Shown piece by piece: positions 43,811-52,312 of a stretch of 62,036 nt of DNA. This DNA comes from Pseudomonadota bacterium (lineage in GTDB: Bacteria; Desulfobacterota; Desulfobacteria; Desulfobacterales; Desulfobacteraceae). A model generated the notes under the pieces. The model ran no database searches, was not told where the DNA came from, and saw nothing but the letters and a program-made list of their open reading frames with translations. The stretch covers positions 1 to 62,036 of the forward strand of contig JAHJLV010000028.1 in the NCBI GenBank assembly GCA_018821535.1, read 5' to 3'. Both the position numbers and the translations under genes were made by a program. Positions within the stretch are counted from its first letter, which is position 1. Each line of letters opens with the position of its first letter.

Positions 43811-45119
43811 GATGCACAATCTTGCCCGGGATGTCCGGCAGCTTGAAACGCAGCTGGCTGCCTGCACCCAGTGCGGGATGTGTCAGGCCGTATGTCCATT
43901 GTTTAAACAGACCGGAAAAGAGGCAGATGTCTCCCGGGGAAAGATTGCCCTGTTAAACGGCCTGGTACAGGAAATGTTCACGGATGCAAAAGGGGTCAAT
44001 GATCGTCTTCATAACTGCCTGCTTTGCGGGTCATGCGCTCACAACTGTCCCAGCAATGTCAATATCCTGCAGATATTCTTAAAAGCCAGGGGCATTATTA
44101 CCCAATATCTGGGGCTGCCGTTTGTAAAGAAAATCATGTTCAGAAAAATTCTGGCCAACCCTGAAACCTTTAATACATTGATGAAGATAGCAGCGCCCTT
44201 TGCGCCGCTGTTGTTCAAAAAACAGTCAAATACCCAGGGAACGTCCTGCGCCAGGATCGCATCGCCATTGCTGCGTCATCGTCAGATTATTCCTTTGAAC
44301 AAAAATCCGTTCAATGCTTCTTTTGAAGATGTGAATCTGGATTACAGGATGGATGGGAAAGGAGTAAAAGTCGCATTTTTTGTCGGATGTCTGATTGATA
44401 AAACCTTTCCGGATATTGCCCACAGCGTGGTGGATGTGCTCAGATATTTCAAGACACAGATTTTTATCCCGGAAAACCAGGGCTGCTGCGGGATTCCTGC
44501 GGCAGCAGCAGGAGACCTGAAAACCTTTGAAACCCTTGTTCGTCTGAATGTAGCGCTATTTGAAGCGCAGCAGGCAGATTATATAGTGACGGCCTGTGCA
44601 ACCTGCACCTCCACGATTGTTCATTTATGGCCTGCGCTTGTGGATCCGGCGGATACGGCATTTTTGGACCGGGTAAAGGCGCTTGCAGCCAAAACCGTGG
44701 ATATTTCATGGCTGCTTGAACACCGGTTGAATATCTCCGGCGCTGTTTTACCCTCCCGACCTGAGCTTGAAAAGGTGACCTATCATGATCCGTGTCACCT
44801 TAAAAAATCTCTGGGTGTATCAATTGAACCCCGAAAGGTGATTCAGGCAGCAGGGCATGCCCTGATCGAGATGGTCGATAGCGATGCCTGCTGCGGTATG
44901 GGGGGAAGTTTCAACCTTGATCATTATGATCTTTCATCTGCCATTGGCCAGCAAAAAGCCCGGAACATTATCCAGACCGGATGCCCCATTGTGGCAACCT
45001 CCTGCCCGGCATGCATGATGCAGATATCTGATATTCTGGCCCAATCAGGCCAGAATATTGTGGTCAAACATCCGGTTGAATTATACGCATGCAGCCTTGA
45101 AGGAAAAAAAAATGTCTGA
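43803..45119 (+). CDS. GlcF/HdrD-like iron-sulfur protein
   Basis: A 438-residue iron-sulfur protein of the glycolate oxidase GlcF family. Two 4Fe-4S motifs lie near the N terminus (CTQCGMCQAVCP and CLLCGSCAHNCP). Two CCG domains follow, ending in GCCGIPAAAAG and ACCGMGGSFNLDH. Such proteins carry electrons from a flavoprotein that oxidises a 2-hydroxy acid. No FAD-binding partner is adjacent; instead an aldolase-like gene follows with an eight-base overlap. An upstream ATG at 43755 would overlap serB by more; the ATG at 43803 is preferred. Confidence 0.88.
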   Translation: MGKMHNLARDVRQLETQLAACTQCGMCQAVCPLFKQTGKEADVSRGKIALLNGLVQEMFTDAKGVNDRLHNCLLCGSCAHNCPSNVNILQIFLKARGIITQYLGLPFVKKIMFRKILANPETFNTLMKIAAPFAPLLFKKQSNTQGTSCARIASPLLRHRQIIPLNKNPFNASFEDVNLDYRMDGKGVKVAFFVGCLIDKTFPDIAHSVVDVLRYFKTQIFIPENQGCCGIPAAAAGDLKTFETLVRLNVALFEAQQADYIVTACATCTSTIVHLWPALVDPADTAFLDRVKALAAKTVDISWLLEHRLNISGAVLPSRPELEKVTYHDPCHLKKSLGVSIEPRKVIQAAGHALIEMVDSDACCGMGGSFNLDHYDLSSAIGQQKARNIIQTGCPIVATSCPACMMQISDILAQSGQNIVVKHPVELYACSLEGKKNV

Positions 45120-46185
45120 AAGTTCAAAAAAGGCCTGGGCAAAAAAATACCTGAAAGGCGCAGAATCCTTTATATTGCCTTCCATGAAGCCGGATTTGAA
45201 AAATCTGGATGAGGAAGGACTCCGGCAGGATGTCCGCCATGCTGTAGCCCAGGGGTTTTGTTCCATCCTGCCGCTGCCCATGGGCCTGGATAAAAAAAAC
45301 ATGGTTCGGATGTATGAGGTGGTTTCAGATGAGGCAAAAGGCAGCATCCATACAGTGGCATTGATCCAGCCGGGAAGCTGGAAGGAGATGGCGCCCCGGA
45401 TCCGGTTCATGGAAAATCTGGGCGTCTCCCATGCCCTGATGTATTTCAATTCAAAGCTGCCGGATCAGAATGCCATCTTTGAGCAGATGCGAACCATCAT
45501 AGAAAAAACCGCCATGGGTATCATCCTTTATGCCAAGCCAGACAATGAGATACGGAAGATGGACCCGACCGGCCTGCCTCTGGATGCCTTTGACAAACTG
45601 GCAGATCTGGATATGGTTATCGGCGTTAAATTCACCCAGACGCTGCGTCCGGCAAGTGCTTACGCCCTGGCAGAGCGGCTGGGGGATCGCCTTCTGCTGG
45701 GGGTGATTGATCTGGAAATGATCCTGCCCCTTTCTTTGAAATATACGATCCAGTGGACAGGGCAATGGGCCATTGATGCCCTGCAGTCGCCGGAAGTTCC
45801 ATGGGTTAACCAGTTTCTGGCCTTGCTGGGTGAAGGCAGAAACAGCCAGGCATATGAGCTGTACTGGAAATATGAACCCATTGCCAGTGCGTTTTATGCA
45901 CTTCAGGCTCCCTGTCTTGAAATCGGGGGGCATCCATGGATGCACATCAAATACATGAAATGGCTGACAGGGGGAAACGGCGGCCTTATCCCCGATCTTA
46001 AAGCATCGCCGGATCATGTGCCGCATCTGGATGCCCGGGCAAGAAAACACTGCCGTGATATTTTTGAGCACGTGGGCATAAAGACCATTGACATGCCGGA
46101 TGAGGCATTTATTGTCGGCAACGCCGGATACAGAGACGGGGTGCGGCCAAAAGACATGGCCGCCTTTCCACAATATATTCTTTAA
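45112..46185 (+). CDS. DapA-family aldolase/lyase
   Basis: A 357-residue member of the dihydrodipicolinate synthase / N-acetylneuraminate lyase superfamily. The Schiff-base lysine is probably in MVIGVKFTQTL and the catalytic tyrosine in IILYAKPDN. The usual GTTGE substrate loop is replaced by LPLPMGLDKKN, so it is not a normal DapA and its 2-oxo-acid substrate is unclear. It is about 60 residues longer than DapA. AAGGAAAA precedes the ATG. It overlaps the GlcF-like gene, suggesting a joint role in hydroxy/oxo-acid metabolism. Confidence 0.8.
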   Translation: MSESSKKAWAKKYLKGAESFILPSMKPDLKNLDEEGLRQDVRHAVAQGFCSILPLPMGLDKKNMVRMYEVVSDEAKGSIHTVALIQPGSWKEMAPRIRFMENLGVSHALMYFNSKLPDQNAIFEQMRTIIEKTAMGIILYAKPDNEIRKMDPTGLPLDAFDKLADLDMVIGVKFTQTLRPASAYALAERLGDRLLLGVIDLEMILPLSLKYTIQWTGQWAIDALQSPEVPWVNQFLALLGEGRNSQAYELYWKYEPIASAFYALQAPCLEIGGHPWMHIKYMKWLTGGNGGLIPDLKASPDHVPHLDARARKHCRDIFEHVGIKTIDMPDEAFIVGNAGYRDGVRPKDMAAFPQYIL

Positions 46186-46283
46186 GTCTTAAACTACTAT
46201 CTGATCCAGGGGTCGGTATGTTTTTCTGCGGTCTGCAATAAACAGAAAATGCGCAAAAATAAAAATGATTCAGTCTGACAGGT

Positions 46284-47015
46284 ATGGAAGAAAAAATAGG
46301 AAAAAGAAATGATAACGGAGATGCGGTGACAAATAGACCTGCGGTGGGGGTGGCCGCTATTATTATTAGAAGTGGGAAAGTATTGCTGGGAAAACGCAAG
46401 GGCGCTCATGGTTCAGGATCATGGGCTTTTCCGGGCGGACATCTGGAGTTTAATGAGTCCATTGAAGATTGCGCCAGAAGAGAAGTGTTCGAAGAAACAG
46501 GCCTGCGTGTAACAAATTGCCGTTTTGCAGCAATGACCAATGATATTTTTTATCAGAGTCAAAAACATTATGTGACCCTGTTTGTGGTCTGTGAATATCA
46601 AGGCGGAACCCTTCAGGTAAAAGAACCGGACATGTGTGAGCAATGGGATTGGTTTTACTGGAATGAGCTTCCAGGACCTTTATTCCTATCATTAAAAAAT
46701 TTACTGGATCAAGGATTTGCTCCTCCGGGGTTGGAGGACAGATTAAAAACTTCTGAAAAGCTCTGTGAGCTAACTGCATCGCAGGTTGTATCTCTTGGTA
46801 TGTCTGATGACAACATCAAAAAAGTAGAAGATTACAACCATGAGGAGCTGATAGAGGCTGCATTCAGGTTTGAAAATCAGCAGATGGAATTGCTGGGTGA
46901 TATAAACCTTGTTTCCTATGAAGCATATGCTGTAATGGCTCATGCTGAACTGGTAAGCATAATAAAAAACAGTACAGCACAGATCTGCAGGATGGAATCC
47001 CAGGATTTCGGGTAA
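46284..47015 (+). CDS. NUDIX hydrolase with C-terminal extension
   Basis: A 243-residue protein. The N-terminal 145 residues are a NUDIX domain with a complete Nudix box (GHLEFNE, then REVFEETGL), similar to NUDT15-like nucleotide diphosphatases (GRKGAH-type loop, WAFPGGHLEF). The last 95 residues (from about LKTSEKLCEL) are helical and acidic, do not belong to the Nudix fold and are not recognised. The ribosome binding site is weak. It is convergent with queC. Substrate unknown. Confidence 0.85.
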   Translation: MEEKIGKRNDNGDAVTNRPAVGVAAIIIRSGKVLLGKRKGAHGSGSWAFPGGHLEFNESIEDCARREVFEETGLRVTNCRFAAMTNDIFYQSQKHYVTLFVVCEYQGGTLQVKEPDMCEQWDWFYWNELPGPLFLSLKNLLDQGFAPPGLEDRLKTSEKLCELTASQVVSLGMSDDNIKKVEDYNHEELIEAAFRFENQQMELLGDINLVSYEAYAVMAHAELVSIIKNSTAQICRMESQDFG

Positions 47016-47046
47016 GACAGCGGTTTTTTAGTCTTTTGTCCGCAGT

Positions 47047-47742
47047 TTATGCACAATGGTAAATCGTAGGATCGGCGATTCCGGCTTCTTTGAATCCTTT
47101 TATCCGGTGAAGGCAGGAATCGCAATGGCCGCAGGATCTTGCCTGATCATCCGGATCATAACAGGACAGGGTCAGGGCGTAATCCACGCCCAATTGTGTG
47201 CCTGTCTGGATAATCTGTGCTTTTGACAGATGGATCAGCGGGGTTTCTATCTTTAATGCTATTTCATTTGTTATACCGGTTTTTGTGGCTAGATTGGCCA
47301 TTTTTTCAAATGCTTCAATATAGGCTGGTCTGCAGTCCGGATATCCTGAATAGTCCACAGCCGTGACCCCGATATAAATGGCTGAGGCTTTTAACACTTC
47401 TGCCCAGGCCATGGCATAGGACAAAAATATGGTGTTTCTTGCCGGTACATAGGTGACAGGAACGGTCTGTGTCTGGATCTGGTCAACATGGTCATGTTTT
47501 GGAACATCAATGTCATCGGTCAATGCAGAATGACCGAACTGTCTTAAATCAATTTGGATAATTTTATGGGCCTTTGCTCCAAGCGATGCTGCTATTTTTT
47601 TTGCGGCTTCAAGTTCTGCTTTATGCCGCTGGCCGTAATTGAAACTTAAGCTGTAAATCTGATTTCCGCGGGATCTGGCAATGGCCATGGCAGTGGTCGA
47701 ATCAATTCCTCCGCTGGAAAGAACAATGGCTTTGGGTGTCAT
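47047..47742 (-). CDS. queC: 7-cyano-7-deazaguanine synthase QueC
   Basis: A 231-residue QueC converting 7-carboxy-7-deazaguanine to preQ0 with ATP and ammonia, in queuosine synthesis. The PP-loop SSGGIDSTTAMAIA is at the N terminus; the zinc-binding cysteines are in LSCYDPDDQARSCGHCDSCL. It is the third gene of a queD-queE-queC operon, with nine bases between queE and queC. Confidence 0.96.
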   Translation of the reverse strand: MTPKAIVLSSGGIDSTTAMAIARSRGNQIYSLSFNYGQRHKAELEAAKKIAASLGAKAHKIIQIDLRQFGHSALTDDIDVPKHDHVDQIQTQTVPVTYVPARNTIFLSYAMAWAEVLKASAIYIGVTAVDYSGYPDCRPAYIEAFEKMANLATKTGITNEIALKIETPLIHLSKAQIIQTGTQLGVDYALTLSCYDPDDQARSCGHCDSCLHRIKGFKEAGIADPTIYHCA

Positions 47743-47751
47743 AGAATGGTT

Positions 47752-48396
47752 TTACACTCCTCTTTTGTCCGGACCCCAGATAATTTTATGCTGCTGCAAA
47801 GACAGGCGCACCGGCAGATTATCGTCCAGTATCCATTCGGCAATACTTTTCAGGGACAAAGTTTCCCGGACAGGGGAAAGATGAATCTTTTTTGGAGAAA
47901 TATTCGCAAGGTCAGTGTTTATGATGTTTTTTGCAAATTCATAGTCCTCACGGGATGCAATGACAAATTTTATTTCATCCTTCGGGGTGAGATACTGAAT
48001 ATTTTCAGATAAAAAGCTGTTTGATTCATTGCTGGAAGGACATTTGATATCCATAATCCTTATGCAGTCCGCATGAATGTTTTGAATGCTTTTGCTGCCG
48101 TTGGTTTCCAGCAGGACCTGATACTGATTTTTTATCAGCAGTGCGATAAGTGCTGCTGTGTTTTTCTGTATCAGCGGCTCTCCTCCGGTGATTTCAACCA
48201 GACTGCAGTTGTAGGGCGCTATTCTTTTCAGAATATCATCAAATTCCAGGGAAAGAGCTTCATCTTTGGCATATGCAGTGTCACACCAGGAACAGTCCAG
48301 ATTGCACCCTGAAAGACGGATGAAAATACAGGGCAGCCCTGCAAATGAGGATTCCCCCTGAAGACTGTAGAAGATTTCACACACCTTTAGCTGCAA
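47752..48396 (-). CDS. queE: 7-carboxy-7-deazaguanine synthase QueE
   Basis: A 214-residue radical SAM enzyme turning 6-carboxytetrahydropterin into 7-carboxy-7-deazaguanine. The N terminus EIFYSLQGESSFAGLP and the cluster motif C31-xxx-C35-xx-C38 (GCNLDCSWCD) are canonical, as is the SAM-binding VEITGGEPLIQ. It starts one base after the queD stop. Confidence 0.95.
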   Translation of the reverse strand: MQLKVCEIFYSLQGESSFAGLPCIFIRLSGCNLDCSWCDTAYAKDEALSLEFDDILKRIAPYNCSLVEITGGEPLIQKNTAALIALLIKNQYQVLLETNGSKSIQNIHADCIRIMDIKCPSSNESNSFLSENIQYLTPKDEIKFVIASREDYEFAKNIINTDLANISPKKIHLSPVRETLSLKSIAEWILDDNLPVRLSLQQHKIIWGPDKRGV

Positions 48397-48397
48397 A

Positions 48398-48778
48398 TTA
48401 TATCTCCTGATAGGAAGACCCGCAGCCCGGACTTTCCAGAACAGATACTTTTGTGACCTTGATGTGGTCTGTGTTTAATCTTCGGGACAGTTCCGTGTAT
48501 AAAAATTTTGCAATATTTTCAGATGTCGGATTAATACTGGAAAATTCTACAACATCATTCAAGGTGGTATGATCCAGTTTATTCAGGATATCCTGAAGCA
48601 CTGATCTGGCATCTTTAAAATCGATTCCAAATCCCAGTCTACTCAGTCTGGTGCACTGGATATATGCTTCAACTTCCCAGTTATGGCCATGCATTTTGGA
48701 GCAGTTGCCGTCATACCCTTTAAGCACATGGGCTGCGGCAAAATGATCTTTTATGTAAACTTCATAAACACCTGCCAT
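48398..48778 (-). CDS. queD: 6-carboxytetrahydropterin synthase QueD
   Basis: A 126-residue QueD/PTPS-family enzyme making 6-carboxytetrahydropterin from dihydroneopterin triphosphate. Zinc histidines lie in DHFAAAHVL and KMHGHNWEV. The active-site segment FGIDFKDARSVL and the late glutamate (VLESPGCGS) are present. AAGGAGG precedes the ATG. It is first in the queDEC operon; I see no preQ1 riboswitch in the 140 bases upstream. Confidence 0.95.
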   Translation of the reverse strand: MAGVYEVYIKDHFAAAHVLKGYDGNCSKMHGHNWEVEAYIQCTRLSRLGFGIDFKDARSVLQDILNKLDHTTLNDVVEFSSINPTSENIAKFLYTELSRRLNTDHIKVTKVSVLESPGCGSSYQEI

Positions 48779-48919
48779 AAGACCTCCTTGTAAAATTGTC
48801 GTATGGGTATATCAATATCATTATACGCCTGATTTGTAATTAAAAAATTTAAGCGTTCTTCAACACAGAGTTTATATATGATCAGAAGATAAAACAGTCG
48901 GGAAATATGGCAGGTAAAC

Positions 48920-48945
48920 AAAAAAGCCCCCTGAAAACAGGGGGC
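48920..48945 (-). terminator. Rho-independent terminator after tRNA-Met
   Basis: On the minus strand, GCCCCCTG and CAGGGGGC form an eight-base-pair GC-rich stem with a TTTT loop, followed by TTTTTT. It starts a dozen bases past the tRNA 3' end and is a textbook intrinsic terminator. Confidence 0.92.
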
Positions 48946-48957
48946 ATTGTAGTGTCG

Positions 48958-49034
48958 TGGTAGCGATGCAGAGATTTGAACTCCGGACCCTGCGGATATG
49001 AGCCGCATGCTCTGACCTACTGAGCTACATCGCC
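48958..49034 (-). tRNA. tRNA-Met (CAT anticodon)
   Basis: A 77-base tRNA including an encoded CCA. The acceptor stem pairs GGCGATG with CATCGCT (G-U at the first pair). The D arm reads GTAGCTCAGTAGGTCAGAGC. The anticodon stem TGCGG/CCGCA frames the loop CTCATAT with anticodon CAT. The T arm carries GGAGTTCAAATCT. The CAT anticodon gives elongator Met, or Ile if C34 is modified to lysidine; initiator is unlikely, because the G-U first pair is not the initiator mismatch and the anticodon stem lacks the three G-C pairs of initiators. Confidence 0.93.
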
Positions 49035-49101
49035 AAAACCCGAAAAAGATATCACAAATAATCTTTTATTGTCAATATTTAATTATTTTGATTGTGTTTT
49101 A

Positions 49102-50808
49102 TCAAGGCGCTTTAACCAGAAAATTATCCAGATCATCTGACAGGTTATCAAAGACAATCATATAATCAACCGTTGCACCGGGCTTGATATTGACATTCAG
49201 TTTATGGCGGCCTTCCTTTATATTAAGCTGTTTGTTGATAGTTTCCATAGTCGCATTTTTCAGAGTTTCTTCGGACAGGATATTGCCGCAGTAAACTTCC
49301 TTGGTTTTGATAATCTGGTTGGCTTTTGTCTGCAATCTGCCTTCAACTTTAATATGGTTCAGCGGTGCGCCGGATATATTCTGTATTCTGCCGGTGATGA
49401 TAAACAGGCGGCCTGCGGTTTCATTGTCAACAAACCGGCCGTTCCAGTCTTTTTTCTCTGTCAGTGTCAGGCTGGATGCGGCTTTTTGCGGTTGGGAATT
49501 TTTGAGCAAATTTTCAATAAAAGGGATTTTCACATCTGACAGGTACGGAATTTTGTAGCCGGTCATGAGGCTGGCTATATAAGCGCCTGCAATCAGGAAG
49601 AAAATCAGCAGCAGAACAAGAACAGGAGCGCTGATCAATGGTTTCTTTTTTCTTCTTTTTTTCCCGGGAACAGGAGGGGGCTGCAGATCGGTTTGACTGG
49701 CCTGCAGAAAACTTTCATCTTCCCGGGTATCATCCATGGTTATGGTTTCTTCCTGCTCATATGATTCATTGCTGATTTCCAGGCTTTTCATTTCATCATA
49801 GGTGTTGAGATCATCTTCCGGGGTGATGGTGGGTGACTCGTCTTCCGGTTCAGTGTCTTTGTCATCGGTCAGAGCAGACTTGTCTTCTTCCGGTCGGCGT
49901 TCCATTTCAAGAGTTTGGGAGTCTGATTCCTCATCGACATCAAATTCCAGTTCGAATTCTTCTTCCTCATTTTCCAGCTTAAGATCGTCTGCCAGAGTAT
50001 CCATATCTTTTGAATCATCCGTGCTGTCAAGTTCTAATTTAAGCTCCTGATTCCGGGGGGCTTCCATCTCAAGGGCAGATTCATCTTCTTTGTATTCTTC
50101 AAACTCCAGACCATCAAAGTCATCACCATCTGCATCAAATTCCAGTTCTCCTTTGTCTTCCTCAATGGAGATGCCGTCAAACGTGTCAGAAATCTCATCG
50201 TCTTCTTTATATTCTTCAAATTCAAGCCCATCCAGGTCGCCATCGTCATCTGTGTCAAATTCAATTCCGTTGTTTTCAAATTCCAGCTTGCTGACTTCCG
50301 TCTGATAGCCGTCATCCGTGTCTGCCTGAATTCCCAGCTCATTTTCTTCAAAGGAAAAATCAGTGTCCATTTCCAGGATTGAATCTTCTGATTCAGTGTA
50401 TTCAGTGACAGAATCGAGATCGTCATCTTCCATCTCAAGCACTGGCTCATCTGTCTTAAGCTCTGAAGTTTCCATTTCAAGCCTGGAACCATCTATTTCA
50501 AGTTCGGGTGTTTCGATTTCAAGTTCAGGCTCGTTTATTGAAAACTGGCTGTCATCCATGTCGAAATCATCCGGTGTATCAAGACTTAAATCTTCATCCA
50601 TGTCTGAATCCAGGACCAGATCATCATCAGTTTCAGTATCAAGAGTCAGGCCGTCGGTTTCTTCCAGTTCCGGCTCGGATTTCCGGGATATTGGGTAGGC
50701 GGTGAACATATTTTTACATACACTGCAGCGAACGTTTGAACCGTTTTCTTTGACAAGTGAATCGTCAAGGTTGAAACGAGTTGAACATTTATCACAGGTA
50801 ATAATCAT
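49102..50808 (-). CDS. Zinc-ribbon, acidic, DUF3426 membrane protein
   Basis: A 568-residue protein. It begins with an MJ0042-type zinc ribbon (CDKCSTRF, then RCSVCKNMF). About residues 45-380 are extremely rich in Asp and Glu, with imperfect internal repeats (LEFEEYKEDD and LEFEEYKEDE recur after a D-rich spacer). A basic patch and one membrane helix follow at about residue 395 (APVLVLLLIFFLIAGAY), then a DUF3426 C-terminal domain of about 150 residues, probably periplasmic. The family is common in delta- and gammaproteobacteria with unknown function. It ends the hpt-cbpA side operon. The opposite strand is serine-rich only as a mirror of the acidic codons. Confidence 0.83.
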   Translation of the reverse strand: MIITCDKCSTRFNLDDSLVKENGSNVRCSVCKNMFTAYPISRKSEPELEETDGLTLDTETDDDLVLDSDMDEDLSLDTPDDFDMDDSQFSINEPELEIETPELEIDGSRLEMETSELKTDEPVLEMEDDDLDSVTEYTESEDSILEMDTDFSFEENELGIQADTDDGYQTEVSKLEFENNGIEFDTDDDGDLDGLEFEEYKEDDEISDTFDGISIEEDKGELEFDADGDDFDGLEFEEYKEDESALEMEAPRNQELKLELDSTDDSKDMDTLADDLKLENEEEEFELEFDVDEESDSQTLEMERRPEEDKSALTDDKDTEPEDESPTITPEDDLNTYDEMKSLEISNESYEQEETITMDDTREDESFLQASQTDLQPPPVPGKKRRKKKPLISAPVLVLLLIFFLIAGAYIASLMTGYKIPYLSDVKIPFIENLLKNSQPQKAASSLTLTEKKDWNGRFVDNETAGRLFIITGRIQNISGAPLNHIKVEGRLQTKANQIIKTKEVYCGNILSEETLKNATMETINKQLNIKEGRHKLNVNIKPGATVDYMIVFDNLSDDLDNFLVKAP

Positions 50809-50824
50809 TGGACTCCCCTTATTC

Positions 50825-51340
50825 CTATAGTTTCAGGTCGTAGATGGCAGGAAGATTTCTATATTTTTCATTATAGTCTAATCCGTAACCAATAATAAAG
50901 CCTTTATCAAGTGAAAAACATGAATAATCAACTTTAATATTTACCTCACGTCGTTCATGTTTGTCAATCAATGAGCACAGTTTAATTGATCCGGGATTTA
51001 ACAGATGGATGAATTCGATAATTTTAAGCAGTGTATGCCCTGTATCAACGATATCTTCTACCAGCAGAACATCGCGGCCTGCAAGGTCCAGGTCCGGCTT
51101 TTTCGTGAAGGAAAGCTGTCCTTTTGAGATTGTTCCTTCATAAGAGGATGCGCCGATAAAATCAATGTCATGATCAATATTAATCTGCCGGGAAAGATCA
51201 GCCATGAAAATAAAAGCGCCTTTCAGTATCCCCACCATTACCAGATCTTTATCTTTATAATCGGCACTGATTTTCTGCCCTGTTTTTTGAACCTGCCTGC
51301 GGATTTCTTCCTGGGAAGATAAAAGAATAAATTCAGGCAT
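50825..51340 (-). CDS. hpt: Hypoxanthine phosphoribosyltransferase
   Basis: A 171-residue purine salvage enzyme making IMP/GMP from hypoxanthine or guanine and PRPP. The PRPP-binding motif is DVLLVEDIVDTGHTL; the segment VGILKGAFIFMADLSRQI and FIGASSYEG are family-typical. The frame runs on to 51448, but the ATG at 51340 gives the normal start MPEFILLSS and follows the upstream stop by eight bases, suggesting translational coupling to the DnaJ-like gene. Confidence 0.93.
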   Translation of the reverse strand: MPEFILLSSQEEIRRQVQKTGQKISADYKDKDLVMVGILKGAFIFMADLSRQINIDHDIDFIGASSYEGTISKGQLSFTKKPDLDLAGRDVLLVEDIVDTGHTLLKIIEFIHLLNPGSIKLCSLIDKHERREVNIKVDYSCFSLDKGFIIGYGLDYNEKYRNLPAIYDLKL

Positions 51341-51348
51341 AATACGGT

Positions 51349-52263
51349 TTATAATCCTGTTTCTTTGAGTTGCTGAATTAATTTTGTCTGCTTGTCGGTC
51401 AGTTTTTTTGGCATATGTATATTGATCACAACAAAAAGATCTCCGCAACCACTTCCTTTCATATGGGGAATCCCCTTGTTTGGGATACGCATTTTAGCCT
51501 TATGGTTTGTGCCAGCAGGAATTTTTAAATGAATCGCCGTACCATCAGGGGTCAAGACCTCAATGGTATCTCCAAGCAGTGCCTGGGTAAGGCTGATCTG
51601 TTTTGAGAGCAGGACATCATTGCCTTCAATGGTGTATTCGTTGTTATTTATCGGCTTGGATTTGATATACAGATTTCCTGCCGGCCCGCCATGGGGACTG
51701 ATGCCGCCTTTGCCCGCAAGTCTTATTTTTTTGCCTGCAGTCAAACCCTTTGGAATTTTTACATCAATGGCCTGGGCGTTTCCGCCCTGGTTTAATGTAA
51801 TGGTTTTTGTTGTCCCGTGAATGATTTCATAAAGGGTCAACGGGATCTCATATTCCATGTCCTGACCTTTTGGGGGAGCTTGCTGTCTGAAGCCGCCTCC
51901 CATGTTCTGGAAGGGATTTCCGCCCATGCTGCTGCGGTTCCCGCCAAAACCCGAAGAAAAACCGCCGCCGCCAAACCCGAATTCCCTTAAGATGTCGCCC
52001 ATATTGAAATTTCTGAAAATATCTTCCTGGGAAAACCGCTGCTGAAAATCAGCAGAACCATAGGTATCATACTGATTGCGTTTTTCAGAATCACTGAGAA
52101 CAGCATAGGCCTCACTGATTTTTTTGAACTTATCTTCAAGAGCCTTATCCCCCTTTGTTTTGTCCGGGTGATATTTTAATGCAAGCTTCCGATAAGCTTT
52201 TTTTATTTCAGATGCGTCTGCTTTTTTATCTACCCCTAGAATTTTGTAATAATCATCTGCCAT
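51349..52263 (-). CDS. cbpA: DnaJ-type co-chaperone, CbpA-like
   Basis: A 304-residue Hsp40. The J domain (residues 4-70) has the HPD motif in [10 protein letters not shown], followed by a Gly/Phe-rich linker ([14 protein letters not shown]) and the two C-terminal beta domains ([29 protein letters not shown]). The DnaJ zinc-finger repeats are absent, so it is of the CbpA/class II type. It stimulates DnaK, which is not in the window. It lies 49 bp upstream of mnmG's 3' end on the same strand. Confidence 0.93.
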   Translation of the reverse strand: MADDYYKILGVDKKADASEIKKAYRKLALKYHPDKTKGDKALEDKFKKISEAYAVLSDSEKRNQYDTYGSADFQQRFSQEDIFRNFNMGDILREFGFGGGGFSSGFGGNRSSMGGNPFQNMGGGFRQQAPPKGQDMEYEIPLTLYEIIHGTTKTITLNQGGNAQAIDVKIPKGLTAGKKIRLAGKGGISPHGGPAGNLYIKSKPINNNEYTIEGNDVLLSKQISLTQALLGDTIEVLTPDGTAIHLKIPAGTNHKAKMRIPNKGIPHMKGSGCGDLFVVINIHMPKKLTDKQTKLIQQLKETGL

Positions 52264-52312
52264 CTTGAATCCTTTTGTGTATTAATCTAATTAATTTAAT
52301 AATTTATGAATA

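Noticed and set aside
48779..48957. preQ1 riboswitch before queDEC
   Set aside because: The leader is AT-rich and shows no preQ1 aptamer pattern.
48751..49008. 85-residue minus-strand ORF over the tRNA
   Set aside because: It crosses the tRNA-Met gene and its terminator; not a real gene.
49802..50698. Serine-rich plus-strand ORFs opposite the acidic protein
   Set aside because: They are the reverse complement of Glu/Asp codons (GAA/GAT read as TTC/ATC or TCA/TCT) and have no start signals.
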